A stretch of 64,000 bases of DNA from Natranaerobius thermophilus JW/NM-WN-LF (GTDB lineage Bacteria; Bacillota; Natranaerobiia; Natranaerobiales; Natranaerobiaceae), in contig NC_010718.1 in the NCBI RefSeq assembly GCF_000020005.1, positions 2,438,001 through 2,502,000 on the forward strand, given 5' to 3'. The notes under the pieces were generated by a model. The model was not told the origin of the DNA and ran no database searches. It saw nothing but the letters and a program-made list of their open reading frames with translations. Positions 27,397 through 35,553 of this stretch are shown one piece after another (positions within the stretch are counted from its first letter, which is position 1; each line of letters begins with the position of its first letter). A program made the translations under genes and the position numbers.

Positions 27397-28575
27397 TTAT
27401 TCAACCCTTTTTTCATGTTCAATAACCTTATTGGAAAACTTCCTGAATTCACTTACTACACCATTGACAGAAGGCTCTAAAATTACGGGCACGCCCCTGT
27501 TAATAGCCTCTACAATGGGTTTTTCTTTATTAGGCATGCGATAAAATATACCCCGATTCAGTGCGTCCTGTAAGTCTTGCTTCCCCACCTGATAGTACTT
27601 ATCCTCTTTATTGACTACAAGGTTAACTTTGTCTTCAGGATAGCCCAGGTTGTCCATTATATTAATTGAGTTTTTTGCATTTTTTATTGAGGGTAAATCC
27701 AGAGTAGTAACCAAAAATATCTTATGGGACTGATCTAGTGCCGATAAAACATGCCCCGAAAAAGCTGGTGGCGTATCAACTAAAATATATTCATAAGTTT
27801 CCGTCAACACTCTCAGGATTTCTTCCACGTGTTCATCAGATACATATTCTGCTTCTTCAGGGTTTTTAGGTGGGCACAAAAGCTTAACACCCGTTTCCTC
27901 GTGATGAATTAAGACATTCTCCAGGGTTTCACTATCCAGTTCATTAATATTGGAAAGCAGATCTGTGATAGTCTGTTGTGGGGTGATATTGAACATTATG
28001 GGAATATCGCCAAACTGCAGGTCCAAATCAACTATAACAGTCTTTTTATCATGAAATTTGGATAAGCAGCTGGCTAAATTTGCCGCTAAAGTAGTTTTCC
28101 CGGTCCCACCTTTTGCACTAAATACAGAAAAAATCCTGGGCTTGTGCTTGATTCCTGACCTAAGTAGAGCTTCATTCATTTGTTTTTCTCTGACTTCCTC
28201 TTCTTTTTGAACAACTTCCTTAATTGTAGAAATCAATTCATCTCCGGAAAATGGTTTCACCAGGTAATCTCTCGCTCCAGCCCTCATGGCTTTTTTAAAG
28301 TATTCTGCCTCACCTTGTACAGATATAACTATAGGGGCTACCTGAGGGGCTTTTAATGACAAACTTTCGATTGCGCTAATACCGTCAACTAAAGGCATAT
28401 TAATATCTATTAGGATTATGTCCGGTTTCATCTTTTCCGCCATGCTAATAGCCTGTTCGCCATTGGCTGCTTCTCCCACTATTTGAATATCCCGCTCAAA
28501 TCCTAAAAATCGCTTGATATTTTCTCTGGTTTCTGAAATATCATCGGCTATTAAAATATCTATCTTACGTTTCAT
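27397..28575 (-). CDS. cpaE: CpaE/TadZ-like localisation protein (receiver + ParA/MinD ATPase)
   Basis: 392 residues. The N-terminal receiver domain (about 1-122) keeps the phospho-acceptor Asp57 (ILIDINMP), Asp11/Asp12 and Lys107 (LVKPFS), so it may really be phosphorylated; many TadZ receivers have lost these residues. The C-terminal domain is a MinD/ParA-type ATPase with deviant Walker A KGGTGKTT (155-162) and VIVDLDLQFGD. TadZ/CpaE directs the pilus machine to its cell location. AAAGGGAGGGG precedes ATG 28575. It lies 14 bp after cpaB and 41 bp before cpaF in the operon. Confidence 0.92.
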   Translation of the reverse strand: MKRKIDILIADDISETRENIKRFLGFERDIQIVGEAANGEQAISMAEKMKPDIILIDINMPLVDGISAIESLSLKAPQVAPIVISVQGEAEYFKKAMRAGARDYLVKPFSGDELISTIKEVVQKEEEVREKQMNEALLRSGIKHKPRIFSVFSAKGGTGKTTLAANLASCLSKFHDKKTVIVDLDLQFGDIPIMFNITPQQTITDLLSNINELDSETLENVLIHHEETGVKLLCPPKNPEEAEYVSDEHVEEILRVLTETYEYILVDTPPAFSGHVLSALDQSHKIFLVTTLDLPSIKNAKNSINIMDNLGYPEDKVNLVVNKEDKYYQVGKQDLQDALNRGIFYRMPNKEKPIVEAINRGVPVILEPSVNGVVSEFRKFSNKVIEHEKRVE

Positions 28576-28589
28576 TTCTACCCCTCCCT

Positions 28590-29291
28590 TTAATTCTCGG
28601 TAATAGGCTGTAATAGCAACCTGATCACATGTTCTTCTTCAGCATGGGTAAGTTCAGTAGCTTCATTACGATTAACGGCCAGGGTTACAGTTGAAACTTC
28701 TTGGACCAATTCTTGTCTTGAATACAGGATTCTATCACCAACAGCTAAGACTTGTAAGTTATCTAGGATAATTTCTGAACTACTATCTTGGGAAGGCTCT
28801 TGTCCTTCTCTATCTTCTTCATCCTTTGTTGCTACTACATCCACATAATCTCCAGCCTGAATAAAACCGGCAACACCAGAAACTTGATCCACGGCAACTG
28901 ACATAGCCCTCTTGTTTTCAGGTATTACTTCTGATAATTTATTAGCTTCTTCTTCACCAAGAACCCTACTAGACATTAGAACTTCGTGCTCAACCACATC
29001 TTGTTTCAATACTTCTCCAGTTATTTCTTCTTTATCCGTTACAGCTTGAGGATGAGCAGTTTGCTCTGGAACTTTTCTGGTATCTAAATGATCCTGAGTC
29101 AGAATTGTCCCTGTGTCTAAATTGCTTGTAGCCACTACAACAGCTACTTGATCTTCGCCATCTATCTCTCTAGGTCCAGTACCTTCATAAGCTGTTTCTA
29201 GAGAAGAAATGTACTGATGGATAATCAGTACAGTAACAATTGCCAAAATAAGTGATACTAATAGTCCACGGTATTTTTTGAGTTTTTTCAA
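28590..29291 (-). CDS. cpaB: Flp pilus assembly protein CpaB/RcpC
   Basis: 233 residues. There is one N-terminal membrane helix (about 8-26), then an SAF domain (about 48-115, VVVATSNLDTGTILTQDHLD) and the RcpC/CpaB domain (AMSVAVDQVSGVAGFIQAGDYVDVV, partly quoted). In diderms CpaB/RcpC works with the secretin. In Gram-positive loci, which lack a secretin, it probably sits on the outer face of the membrane around the pilus base. The start is TTG 29291 after AAAGGAGTG. It ends 14 bp before cpaE. Confidence 0.92.
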   Translation of the reverse strand: MKKLKKYRGLLVSLILAIVTVLIIHQYISSLETAYEGTGPREIDGEDQVAVVVATSNLDTGTILTQDHLDTRKVPEQTAHPQAVTDKEEITGEVLKQDVVEHEVLMSSRVLGEEEANKLSEVIPENKRAMSVAVDQVSGVAGFIQAGDYVDVVATKDEEDREGQEPSQDSSSEIILDNLQVLAVGDRILYSRQELVQEVSTVTLAVNRNEATELTHAEEEHVIRLLLQPITEN

Positions 29292-29305
29292 TCTACGTCA
29301 CTCCT

Positions 29306-30211
29306 TTATCTGACAAGCTTTGTACCTCTTAGCCCATAATCTTCTAAATCTTCATCAAGCTCTCCATCAGCAACTTTCTCCTGGAAAATTCCTTTATAAA
29401 TTATATGTCCTTCTGGTCCGTCTTCTATATCAGCCAAATAAAATGCTCCAAAACCTACTATTTCTACTTCATTGTCCTCGGGATCAGTCACGATAGGAAT
29501 CACTACCTCCCGCTCATCCTCTTCAAACCTCTCTTCTAAGCCATCTCTAGTTTGTCTGGCCATGTTACCGCGTTCAGTTTCTAAAATGTCCCCGACAAAT
29601 AACATTTCATCGTGTCCTTCTTCCAGTTTTTCTCGATAAACTGAGGCTCCACTATCCTCTTCATCCAGTCTCAATGGTTGGTAATTACCCTCATCGCCCT
29701 GACCGGCCGGAACTTTCAGATCATACATGCCGTAACCTTCAAAGTCTTGTTCGGGTATACCAAGAGGTACAACTCCAGTAAAACCAGCTAAGGGAACGCT
29801 TTTAGCAGCAGCCTGACCTGTAACATCCCCTTCCTGAAAACCCATAACCCGGGCAAAGGAAAACTCCACCTCTTCACTAGCCGTCACTTCGATTTTTTCC
29901 TTTTGTTGAGCATCTTCTGGTAGTAATCTAATTTGATAATCCTCTAGGCCATTTTCCTCTGCTATTTTTTCAGCGGCCTGTCGGGCATAGTCATAATCTT
30001 CTTCCCTGTATTCACCATCATCTCGGTAGGGAAAATTGGAAGCACCGGCCAAAGCACTGGCTTCTGCCGCTGACACCAATCTGGATCTCTCGGCATACAT
30101 AAGTCCCACATCAACTACCAGGGCTGTAAAGGACATTAAAACTGTCAGCATTAAAGCTACAATTACCACAGAACTACCTTCTTCATCTTTCAATAACTTT
30201 ACAATCCACAC
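29306..30211 (-). CDS. tadG: TadG-like pseudopilin/pilus-associated protein
   Basis: 301 residues. An N-terminal class III-type prepilin segment (DEEG followed by SSVVIVALMLTVLMSF) lacks the Glu at +5, as is common for TadG. The motif DVGLMYAERSRLVSAAEASALAGAS (partly quoted) is the Tad family signature. A large, very acidic extracellular part follows (about 60-301). GTG 30211 is about 11 nt after AGGGAG, somewhat long but the only good option. It is a probable minor pilin or tip/anchor protein of the Flp pilus. Confidence 0.88.
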   Translation of the reverse strand: MWIVKLLKDEEGSSVVIVALMLTVLMSFTALVVDVGLMYAERSRLVSAAEASALAGASNFPYRDDGEYREEDYDYARQAAEKIAEENGLEDYQIRLLPEDAQQKEKIEVTASEEVEFSFARVMGFQEGDVTGQAAAKSVPLAGFTGVVPLGIPEQDFEGYGMYDLKVPAGQGDEGNYQPLRLDEEDSGASVYREKLEEGHDEMLFVGDILETERGNMARQTRDGLEERFEEDEREVVIPIVTDPEDNEVEIVGFGAFYLADIEDGPEGHIIYKGIFQEKVADGELDEDLEDYGLRGTKLVR

Positions 30212-30287
30212 CGTGAGTCACTCCCTTCAAAGCACGGTCACACCGCAGCATTCATACCCCTACCCTTTAACTTTACTTTGGATTCTA

Positions 30288-30722
30288 CTACTCTATGCGC
30301 ATGACAGTTCGCGAACTCAAAGATATGTGCCCATCAGAATTAGATATAATAGTAGAGATAATTGGGGTTAATAATTTCTTCTGATATTCCAGCTTAACTT
30401 CCATATCATCACCTCTTCTGATCTCATCGGCTTCAGAATCAGGAGTTAAATTAATTACTAAATTTTCATTGTTTAACGAACTAGAACGATCAATAATTAC
30501 CTCTCTAACTTCATCTTCAAATTCTTCATTATTTGCAGCTATTAATACCCCGTGACGGGCTCCTTCCCTGGAAGCATTATTTAAAGTTAACTGGGCGTGA
30601 AATATACTCCCAAATTCAATAATTCCAAAAACCAGTAAGAGTAGGACGGGCAGGACAAAAGCCAGTTCAACCAAAGCCTGCCCTCTCTCACGGTGCAATA
30701 TTCTATTCATCTGATCCAGCAT
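30288..30722 (-). CDS. tadE: TadE-like pseudopilin
   Basis: 144 residues. The prepilin site is RERG/QALVELAFVLPVLLLL with Gln at +1 and Glu at +5, as in Flp-type pilins processed by the class III peptidase. EFGSIFHAQLTLNNASREGARHG (partly quoted) is the TadE signature. GGAGGGGCAGGAGAA precedes ATG 30722. It lies between the prepilin peptidase and tadG genes. A minor pilin needed for Flp fibre formation is expected. Confidence 0.92.
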   Translation of the reverse strand: MLDQMNRILHRERGQALVELAFVLPVLLLLVFGIIEFGSIFHAQLTLNNASREGARHGVLIAANNEEFEDEVREVIIDRSSSLNNENLVINLTPDSEADEIRRGDDMEVKLEYQKKLLTPIISTIISNSDGHISLSSRTVMRIE

Positions 30723-30740
30723 TTCTCCTGCCCCTCCCCT

Positions 30741-31178
30741 CTATAAGATACTCAGTGATACTAGGGCACCAAAGACTATGGCAATTCCATAAGGAAAAAA
30801 CATTTTTCTTTGCTTCAAAATTAGATAATAATATAAAGCTATCAAGCCGCCGATGATTGCCATGGCCGCTGCAGTATACAGGACGAATTCAACCCCTTTG
30901 ATAGCACCAATGGCTGTTAGCAACTTGACATCACCAGCTCCCATTCCACCTAAGAAAAAAGGTATTAGGAGAAGGGCAAGGCCTACAATAGCTCCCAAGA
31001 AACTAGTATATAAACCGGAAACTCCATTTCCTATAAGACCAGAACACAAACCGATTACTATGGCACTTAATGTTATTTTATTAGGTATTCTAAATTCTTT
31101 AATGTCAAAATAAAGGGCTAATGCCATAACTACAATTAATATAAGATCGATTAATTCCAGATTAAACGGTAAGCTCAT
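30741..31178 (-). CDS. tadV: Class III prepilin peptidase (TadV/CpaA)
   Basis: 145 residues with four to five membrane helices. It is the short A24A peptidase form without the N-methylation domain. The two catalytic aspartates appear in ALYFDIKEFRIPN (Asp24) and GMGAGDVKLL. It should cleave Flp, TadE and possibly TadG leaders after the conserved Gly at the cytoplasmic membrane face. AGGGGGAAGGGC precedes ATG 31178. It lies directly after the two pilin genes. Confidence 0.95.
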   Translation of the reverse strand: MSLPFNLELIDLILIVVMALALYFDIKEFRIPNKITLSAIVIGLCSGLIGNGVSGLYTSFLGAIVGLALLLIPFFLGGMGAGDVKLLTAIGAIKGVEFVLYTAAAMAIIGGLIALYYYLILKQRKMFFPYGIAIVFGALVSLSIL

Positions 31179-31217
31179 TGCCCTTCCCCCTTATTAAAAT
31201 TTAAAACAAATTCAAAT

Positions 31218-31406
31218 CTAATTGCCAATATCACTTAATCTAGCTGACAGTTCTTGATACAAAGCTGTTAGCTCTTCCCCTAAAGTTATGAGCCCCCCAA
31301 TTACTACAATTGCTACCAAAACTATCACCAGTGAGTACTCCACCATACCCTGTCCATCTTCACTTCTGTAAAGTTTCACCATCTTGTTTTCAACTACTTT
31401 CGGCAT
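31218..31406 (-). CDS. flp: Flp-type pilin (second copy)
   Basis: 62 residues. The leader ends at EDG; the mature protein starts QGMVEYSLVIVLVAIVV, with Glu at +5 and Tyr at +6, the class IVb Flp hallmark. A single hydrophobic helix follows and a short C-terminus (about 20 residues). GGAG lies before ATG 31406. It is the downstream member of a pilin pair, 40 bp before tadV. Having two different pilins suggests a major and a minor subunit or alternative fibres. Confidence 0.93.
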   Translation of the reverse strand: MPKVVENKMVKLYRSEDGQGMVEYSLVIVLVAIVVIGGLITLGEELTALYQELSARLSDIGN

Positions 31407-31532
31407 GGCAGGGCTCCTTTCTCAAAGCTTAACAAATATCGCTGAATTTGATATAATAAAATAAGTCATGTTTAACCTACATATAGAAGAATATGCCCTA
31501 CCCTGGACCAGGTAGGGCAACAAATTTTGAAA

Positions 31533-31742
31533 TTAACCATCGTCATTTCCATCTCCACCAAAGTCTTCACCAGTTTCATCTCCAACTTCATCTGTAATGT
31601 GTTCAAAGATACCTGCTACATTGTCTCCTAGAAAGCTCAAAGCTCCAATCACAACTACTGCAACTAATGCTAAAATAAGTCCATATTCAACCATGCCCTG
31701 TCCATCTTCTTCAGTCCATAATCTTTTTAAATGAGTTAGCAT
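31533..31742 (-). CDS. flp: Flp-type pilin (first copy)
   Basis: 69 residues from ATG 31742, 8 nt after GGAGGTG; TTG 31748 is only 2 nt from it and is rejected. The cleavage site is EEDG/QGMVEYGLILALVAVVV. The C-terminus is a distinctive acidic Gly/Asp tail (GDETGEDFGGDGNDDG), unlike the second pilin. Such a tail would be displayed along the fibre and fits a salt-rich setting. It is the first gene of the pilus structural operon, with the promoter expected in 31749-31890. Confidence 0.93.
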   Translation of the reverse strand: MLTHLKRLWTEEDGQGMVEYGLILALVAVVVIGALSFLGDNVAGIFEHITDEVGDETGEDFGGDGNDDG

Positions 31743-31748
31743 GTCCAA

Positions 31749-32064
31749 AGCACCTCCTTTCTTTTAGGATTCTGCAATTTGTGACTCAATCAGTCACATC
31801 AAGTCTCCTGTCCTCAACACTTCTCTAAAATTTGGGGTCTTAATACGGGGGGCTAATCCCTATAAGGTTTGACTACATTCTACACAATAATTAAACCCCC
31901 GCCATCAAGCGGGGGGTCTTATTGTTATCCCTGTAATAGGGCTTAAATATTTTTGTCGATACTCATTGCAAAAGTCCTCATAATAAATCTATTTTCACCT
32001 TAATTTGACTTAGTGCTACATCATTTATGTTACCTATTGTCAAAAATTATATGAGTCCACCGTC
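31749..32064. other. Intergenic region: terminator and flp promoter area
   Basis: About 315 bp. It contains the G/C-rich hairpin at 31893-31917 and, between it and flp, TTGTGACTCAATCAGTCAC-like A/T-rich DNA that should hold the flp promoter. GGGGTCTTAATACGGGGGG at about 31835-31852 partly echoes the terminator arm. No gene is seen. Confidence 0.5.
31893..31917 (-). terminator. G/C-rich hairpin terminator
   Basis: ACCCCCGC and GCGGGGG(G)T form an 8-bp stem with a 6-nt loop. On the minus strand TTTAATTATT follows; on the plus strand CTTATTGTT. It separates the regulatory genes from the flp operon. Confidence 0.7.
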
Positions 32065-32406
32065 CTAGCACTCTAGTACGACTATTCTGCCAGGATCATT
32101 GTCATGAAAGACTTCGTCCAGGGTTCTATCGCCAAGGTACTCTACAAACTCCACACCCGGGAACTCTCTCTGAAGTTGATCCCTGAGCTGATTATCTTGA
32201 TAATTCCAAATCAACACTACCTTGTGAGGTAGACTTTTATAGCCCGGGCATTCTGCCAAAAAGGACCGCAATTCACCTTCGGCTTTGTCAGGATCTGACA
32301 CAAAGACTACAAAGGTCCACGCACGCCGAGAAGTTATATCGCACCATATATTATATATTAAATTTAGAAACCCATAAGCAGCCAAAAACCACAGAACAAA
32401 TTCCAA
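32065..32406 (-). CDS. Small membrane-anchored protein, unknown
   Basis: 113 residues from TTG 32406, which follows GGGGGTGA at good spacing; an in-frame ATG at 32448 has no ribosome site. A hydrophobic N-terminal segment (LEFVLWFLAAYGFLNLIYNIW, partly quoted) would anchor it. The rest is a compact alpha/beta domain (TFVVFVSDPDKAEGELRSFL, KVVLIWNYQD, GRIVVLEC). It lies between the DegU-like regulator and the flp operon on the same strand. No family recognised; a role in the pilus switch is only suggested by position. Confidence 0.6.
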   Translation of the reverse strand: MEFVLWFLAAYGFLNLIYNIWCDITSRRAWTFVVFVSDPDKAEGELRSFLAECPGYKSLPHKVVLIWNYQDNQLRDQLQREFPGVEFVEYLGDRTLDEVFHDNDPGRIVVLEC

Positions 32407-32497
32407 TCTTTCACCCCCAGCGTTTTCTCCTCTTCTTTGATAGTTCATTATATGTTTCTAATATCGCCGGGGTGATAAATCATTTTGATTAAGCTTA

Positions 32498-33184
32498 CTA
32501 AATTTGCACTACACCACATTTTAGAGCAGTTATAACTGCTTGTGTTCGATCTGTTACATCCATTTTCCGTAAAATATTTGATACATGGTTCTTGACTGTC
32601 TTCTCTGATATGTATAGTTCTTTGGATATTTCTTTATTGGTGTATCCCTGGGCCATTAACTCTAAAATCTCTTTCTCCCTACCAGTTAATTCTGATTGCA
32701 CTGCTTCATCGGATTTAATATTTCTGGGAGAATTCTGTGCCAGGCGATTAAATTCGCCAAGGAGCTTGTGGGTAATAGTAGGATGGATAAAAGAATTACC
32801 TTTATTAACTTCCTGAATGGCTTGTACAAGGGTAGGTGTTTCCACATCTTTTAACAAGAACCCTGCAGCTCCCTCTTTGACTATTTCGAAGAGATATTCT
32901 TCATCTTCGTGAATGGTCAGTGCAATCACTTTAGTTTCAGGAGAAACTTCTTTTACGTATTTAGTAGCTTCCACTCCATTTAATAAAGGCATATTAATAT
33001 CCATTAAAATTATATTAGGTTTTAGTAGTTTAACTTTATCTACCACTTCTTCTCCATTTTGTGCTTCACCACATACTGCCAAATCTTCTTCCATGTCGAG
33101 TATTTTTTTAAGTCCTTGCCTAAACAGTGCATGGTCATCAGCTAAAAGAATGCGGATTGTTTTATTTTCATCCATGGTTTTCAT
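32498..33184 (-). CDS. NarL/LuxR-type response regulator (DegU-like)
   Basis: 228 residues. The receiver domain (about 9-125) has acidic pocket DD, phospho-acceptor Asp62 (ILMDINMP) and Lys112 (FLLKDVETP). The C-terminal LuxR helix-turn-helix is at about 163-225 (LTGREKEILELMAQG, NKEISKELYISEKTVKNHVS). It pairs with the DegS-like kinase 27 bp upstream and is the likely regulator of the adjacent Tad operon, by position. A run of nine G lies between its ribosome site and ATG (33188-33196). Confidence 0.93.
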   Translation of the reverse strand: MKTMDENKTIRILLADDHALFRQGLKKILDMEEDLAVCGEAQNGEEVVDKVKLLKPNIILMDINMPLLNGVEATKYVKEVSPETKVIALTIHEDEEYLFEIVKEGAAGFLLKDVETPTLVQAIQEVNKGNSFIHPTITHKLLGEFNRLAQNSPRNIKSDEAVQSELTGREKEILELMAQGYTNKEISKELYISEKTVKNHVSNILRKMDVTDRTQAVITALKCGVVQI

Positions 33185-33211
33185 ATTCCCCCCCCCCTTT
33201 CCTTTAGATAA

Positions 33212-34402
33212 TTAGTTAACAAAGACTGGTACTTTAATAGAAATTTTAGTTCCTTGCTTTGGTTTGGAACTAAAATTAATCTCACCACCGAGGCTTTCTA
33301 CTCTTTCTTTCATATTTGATATACCAAAATGTTCACTATCACTATCATCCTCACTATCTTGCAACTTGTCTTCAGGATTAAAACCTTTACCATCATCGCG
33401 AATAATAATATGAATAGTATCATTGCTAAAATCTGTTTTAACCCAAAAACGCTTAGCCCCTGAATGCTTTTTGATATTATTCAGAGCTTCCTGTACAGTC
33501 CTAAACAAGGCAATTTCAATATACCGGTTCAGGCGTTTTTCTTCTCCAAAAGTTTTTAATTCACCCTCAATATTGCTTTCCTCTTCCACTCCTTGAATCA
33601 ACTTGCGTATGGCAGGTACTAGTCCTAAATCATCCAATGTCATAGGCCTAAGATCAAAAATAATTTTTCTGACATCCTTTAAGTTAGTTCGTACCTGCTG
33701 TTTGAGTTCTCCTAATTCTTCTTTGATTTCATCAGTTCCAGAGTTAGCATCAATCAGTTTTTCACAATATTCTGTTCTGAGCACCATATTAGCTAAGTTC
33801 TGAGCAGGGCCATCGTGTATTTCCCGAGCAACTCTCCTACGTTCTTCCTCTTGAGCTCTGATAATTTTCAGGCCAATAGCTTTTCTCTTTTCCAGGTCTT
33901 CCAAGGTTTCTTGTAATCCGCCCAGCCCCTGAGATAAGTAATTTTCTATTACTCCCATTTGATTAACGATGTTCTCGGCTTTCTCTATGGTTTTTTTCAG
34001 GTTCTTAAGTCTACGTTCAGTACTGTCCCTATGGTTTCTAAGCTGCTGTTCCCGTTCCTTCATTATTGTCAAACGTGCACGCAAATCACTGGCTTGTTCG
34101 TAGGCTTCTTTAATATCTTCTTCAGAATAAGTATCGAAGTGCTTACTGACATCTGCCAAGTGGACTTTGGCCTGATGGCACTTTTTTTCCAGGTTGTCCA
34201 CTTCTTGAATCACTTCTCTGACCTTGTTTTTTATCTCTTTTAGTTCTTGTTGCATCTGATCATATTCAGTTCGAGCCGATTCGGCAATTTCAAAGATTTG
34301 TACTTTACCGTTTTGAATATTGTCGATAGTCTTTTCTAGGATGTCATCTACAACTTTTACATCCACTTTTTCGCTCGGAGCGAAATGGTTGTCATCAGCC
34401 AT
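33212..34402 (-). CDS. DegS-like sensor histidine kinase (cytoplasmic)
   Basis: 396 residues from ATG 34402, 7 nt after CTGGGGGA; GTG 34435 is rejected for lack of a site. It has no transmembrane helix. Residues 20-175 form a long coiled coil typical of the DegS sensor domain. A HisKA_3 region follows with REIHDGPAQNLANMV (His196) and an HATPase domain (NNIKKHSGAKRFWVK, DDGKGFN). It should autophosphorylate and pass the phosphate to the adjacent response regulator. The signal is unknown; cytoplasmic sensing is likely. Confidence 0.92.
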   Translation of the reverse strand: MADDNHFAPSEKVDVKVVDDILEKTIDNIQNGKVQIFEIAESARTEYDQMQQELKEIKNKVREVIQEVDNLEKKCHQAKVHLADVSKHFDTYSEEDIKEAYEQASDLRARLTIMKEREQQLRNHRDSTERRLKNLKKTIEKAENIVNQMGVIENYLSQGLGGLQETLEDLEKRKAIGLKIIRAQEEERRRVAREIHDGPAQNLANMVLRTEYCEKLIDANSGTDEIKEELGELKQQVRTNLKDVRKIIFDLRPMTLDDLGLVPAIRKLIQGVEEESNIEGELKTFGEEKRLNRYIEIALFRTVQEALNNIKKHSGAKRFWVKTDFSNDTIHIIIRDDGKGFNPEDKLQDSEDDSDSEHFGISNMKERVESLGGEINFSSKPKQGTKISIKVPVFVN

Positions 34403-34632
34403 ATCTAAATCCCCCAGTGTGATTAGTTCTGTCACAATTTTAACTAAAAACTATACTCATGCAACAATTTGTTTAATTATGTCTACTCTAGTGCTAATTA
34501 CCTATTCTATAAAAATATAGTAAACTCCTTTGTTGAACTAAAATTTTTCCAAAAATTTAACAATACCTCTTGTTTTAACATAATATATCTATTACCCCCT
34601 GTTAACCCGGAAGGGCATATTGAGGTGATTTT

Positions 34633-35553
34633 ATGAACTGTGATCAAAGGAAAAACTGGATTACTAATCTATGGACAAAAATTGAAGAAAAAGATGGAGA
34701 TTTTTTTTCTCTCATAGGAGTGGATTGTTATCCCTTTTCAGCTACTCCTGAAATAGAATCCTTGGATTCTCTAAGATATCTCTGTACTTTCTCAGATATC
34801 CATCTTAATATGCCTCCTACAACTTTGGCACCTAGAGATGGCCTAATTAAAGAAGTCCACCTGAAACAAGAGTGGGAAGGTAAGATTTCCTTAAAAATTA
34901 TTCTAGAACATCAAACTCCTATCAAGGTGAATATTAACAAAGCTTGTCCTAATCAAATAATTTTAACTTTAGATAGGAATCCTTTAAGGAAAATTATACA
35001 AGACAAATTGATTGTAATAGACCCAGCTCATGGTGGGAATGACAGTGGCAGTATCAGCCCTACATCTCTACAGGAAAAAGAAGTTACTCTAGACCTGGCC
35101 AGAAGAGCTAAGACACTACTCGAAGCATATCAGGGGCAAGTTGTCCTCCTACGCAACCAGGATAAGCAAGTACCCCTTCAAAGAAAAATAAATCAGGTGA
35201 AAAGTATCTCACCTGATTTGCTAATCTCATTACATACGGGAGAGGATCCCATGGGGAGAATAATTGGGCCAAGGACAGGATTTACAGGTATAAGTAGTAA
35301 CAGACAACAAAGGGCTGAACTCATGCAAAGAGCCCTGTTTCAAAAATTAATTTTTCCTAATGGTGGAGTTTTCAAAACCACAGACCCACTAATGCAAATT
35401 CATCCCGATAAAAGTCTCATGGTAGAAATTAGTAACATTACAAGTAGATTAGAAGAAGGGTGGATGAGAGATGATGGTTTTAAAACTATTATGGCTCAAG
35501 GAATTTTTAATGGTATAAAAACCATCCTTAAGAACCAAGACCGATTTTCTTAA
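34633..35553 (+). CDS. N-acetylmuramoyl-L-alanine amidase family protein without signal peptide
   Basis: 306 residues. The C-terminal half (about 133-300) is an Amidase_3 domain. Zn ligands are seen in VIDPAHGG, LQEKEVTLDL (Glu) and ISLHTGED, and the catalytic Glu in MVEISN. The N-terminal part (about 45-125) looks like an AMIN-type beta domain. It lacks any signal peptide or membrane helix, odd for a cell-wall hydrolase. Export by another route, a forespore/mother-cell role, or a cytoplasmic substrate are possible. The ribosome site is TGAGGTGATTTT. It overlaps the convergent SpoVB-like gene by 26 bp. Confidence 0.85.
   Translation: MNCDQRKNWITNLWTKIEEKDGDFFSLIGVDCYPFSATPEIESLDSLRYLCTFSDIHLNMPPTTLAPRDGLIKEVHLKQEWEGKISLKIILEHQTPIKVNINKACPNQIILTLDRNPLRKIIQDKLIVIDPAHGGNDSGSISPTSLQEKEVTLDLARRAKTLLEAYQGQVVLLRNQDKQVPLQRKINQVKSISPDLLISLHTGEDPMGRIIGPRTGFTGISSNRQQRAELMQRALFQKLIFPNGGVFKTTDPLMQIHPDKSLMVEISNITSRLEEGWMRDDGFKTIMAQGIFNGIKTILKNQDRFS

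Noticed and set aside
22893-34402. Secretin or outer-membrane Tad genes (rcpA, tadD-type)
   Set aside because: None present in the locus; consistent with a single-membrane organism.
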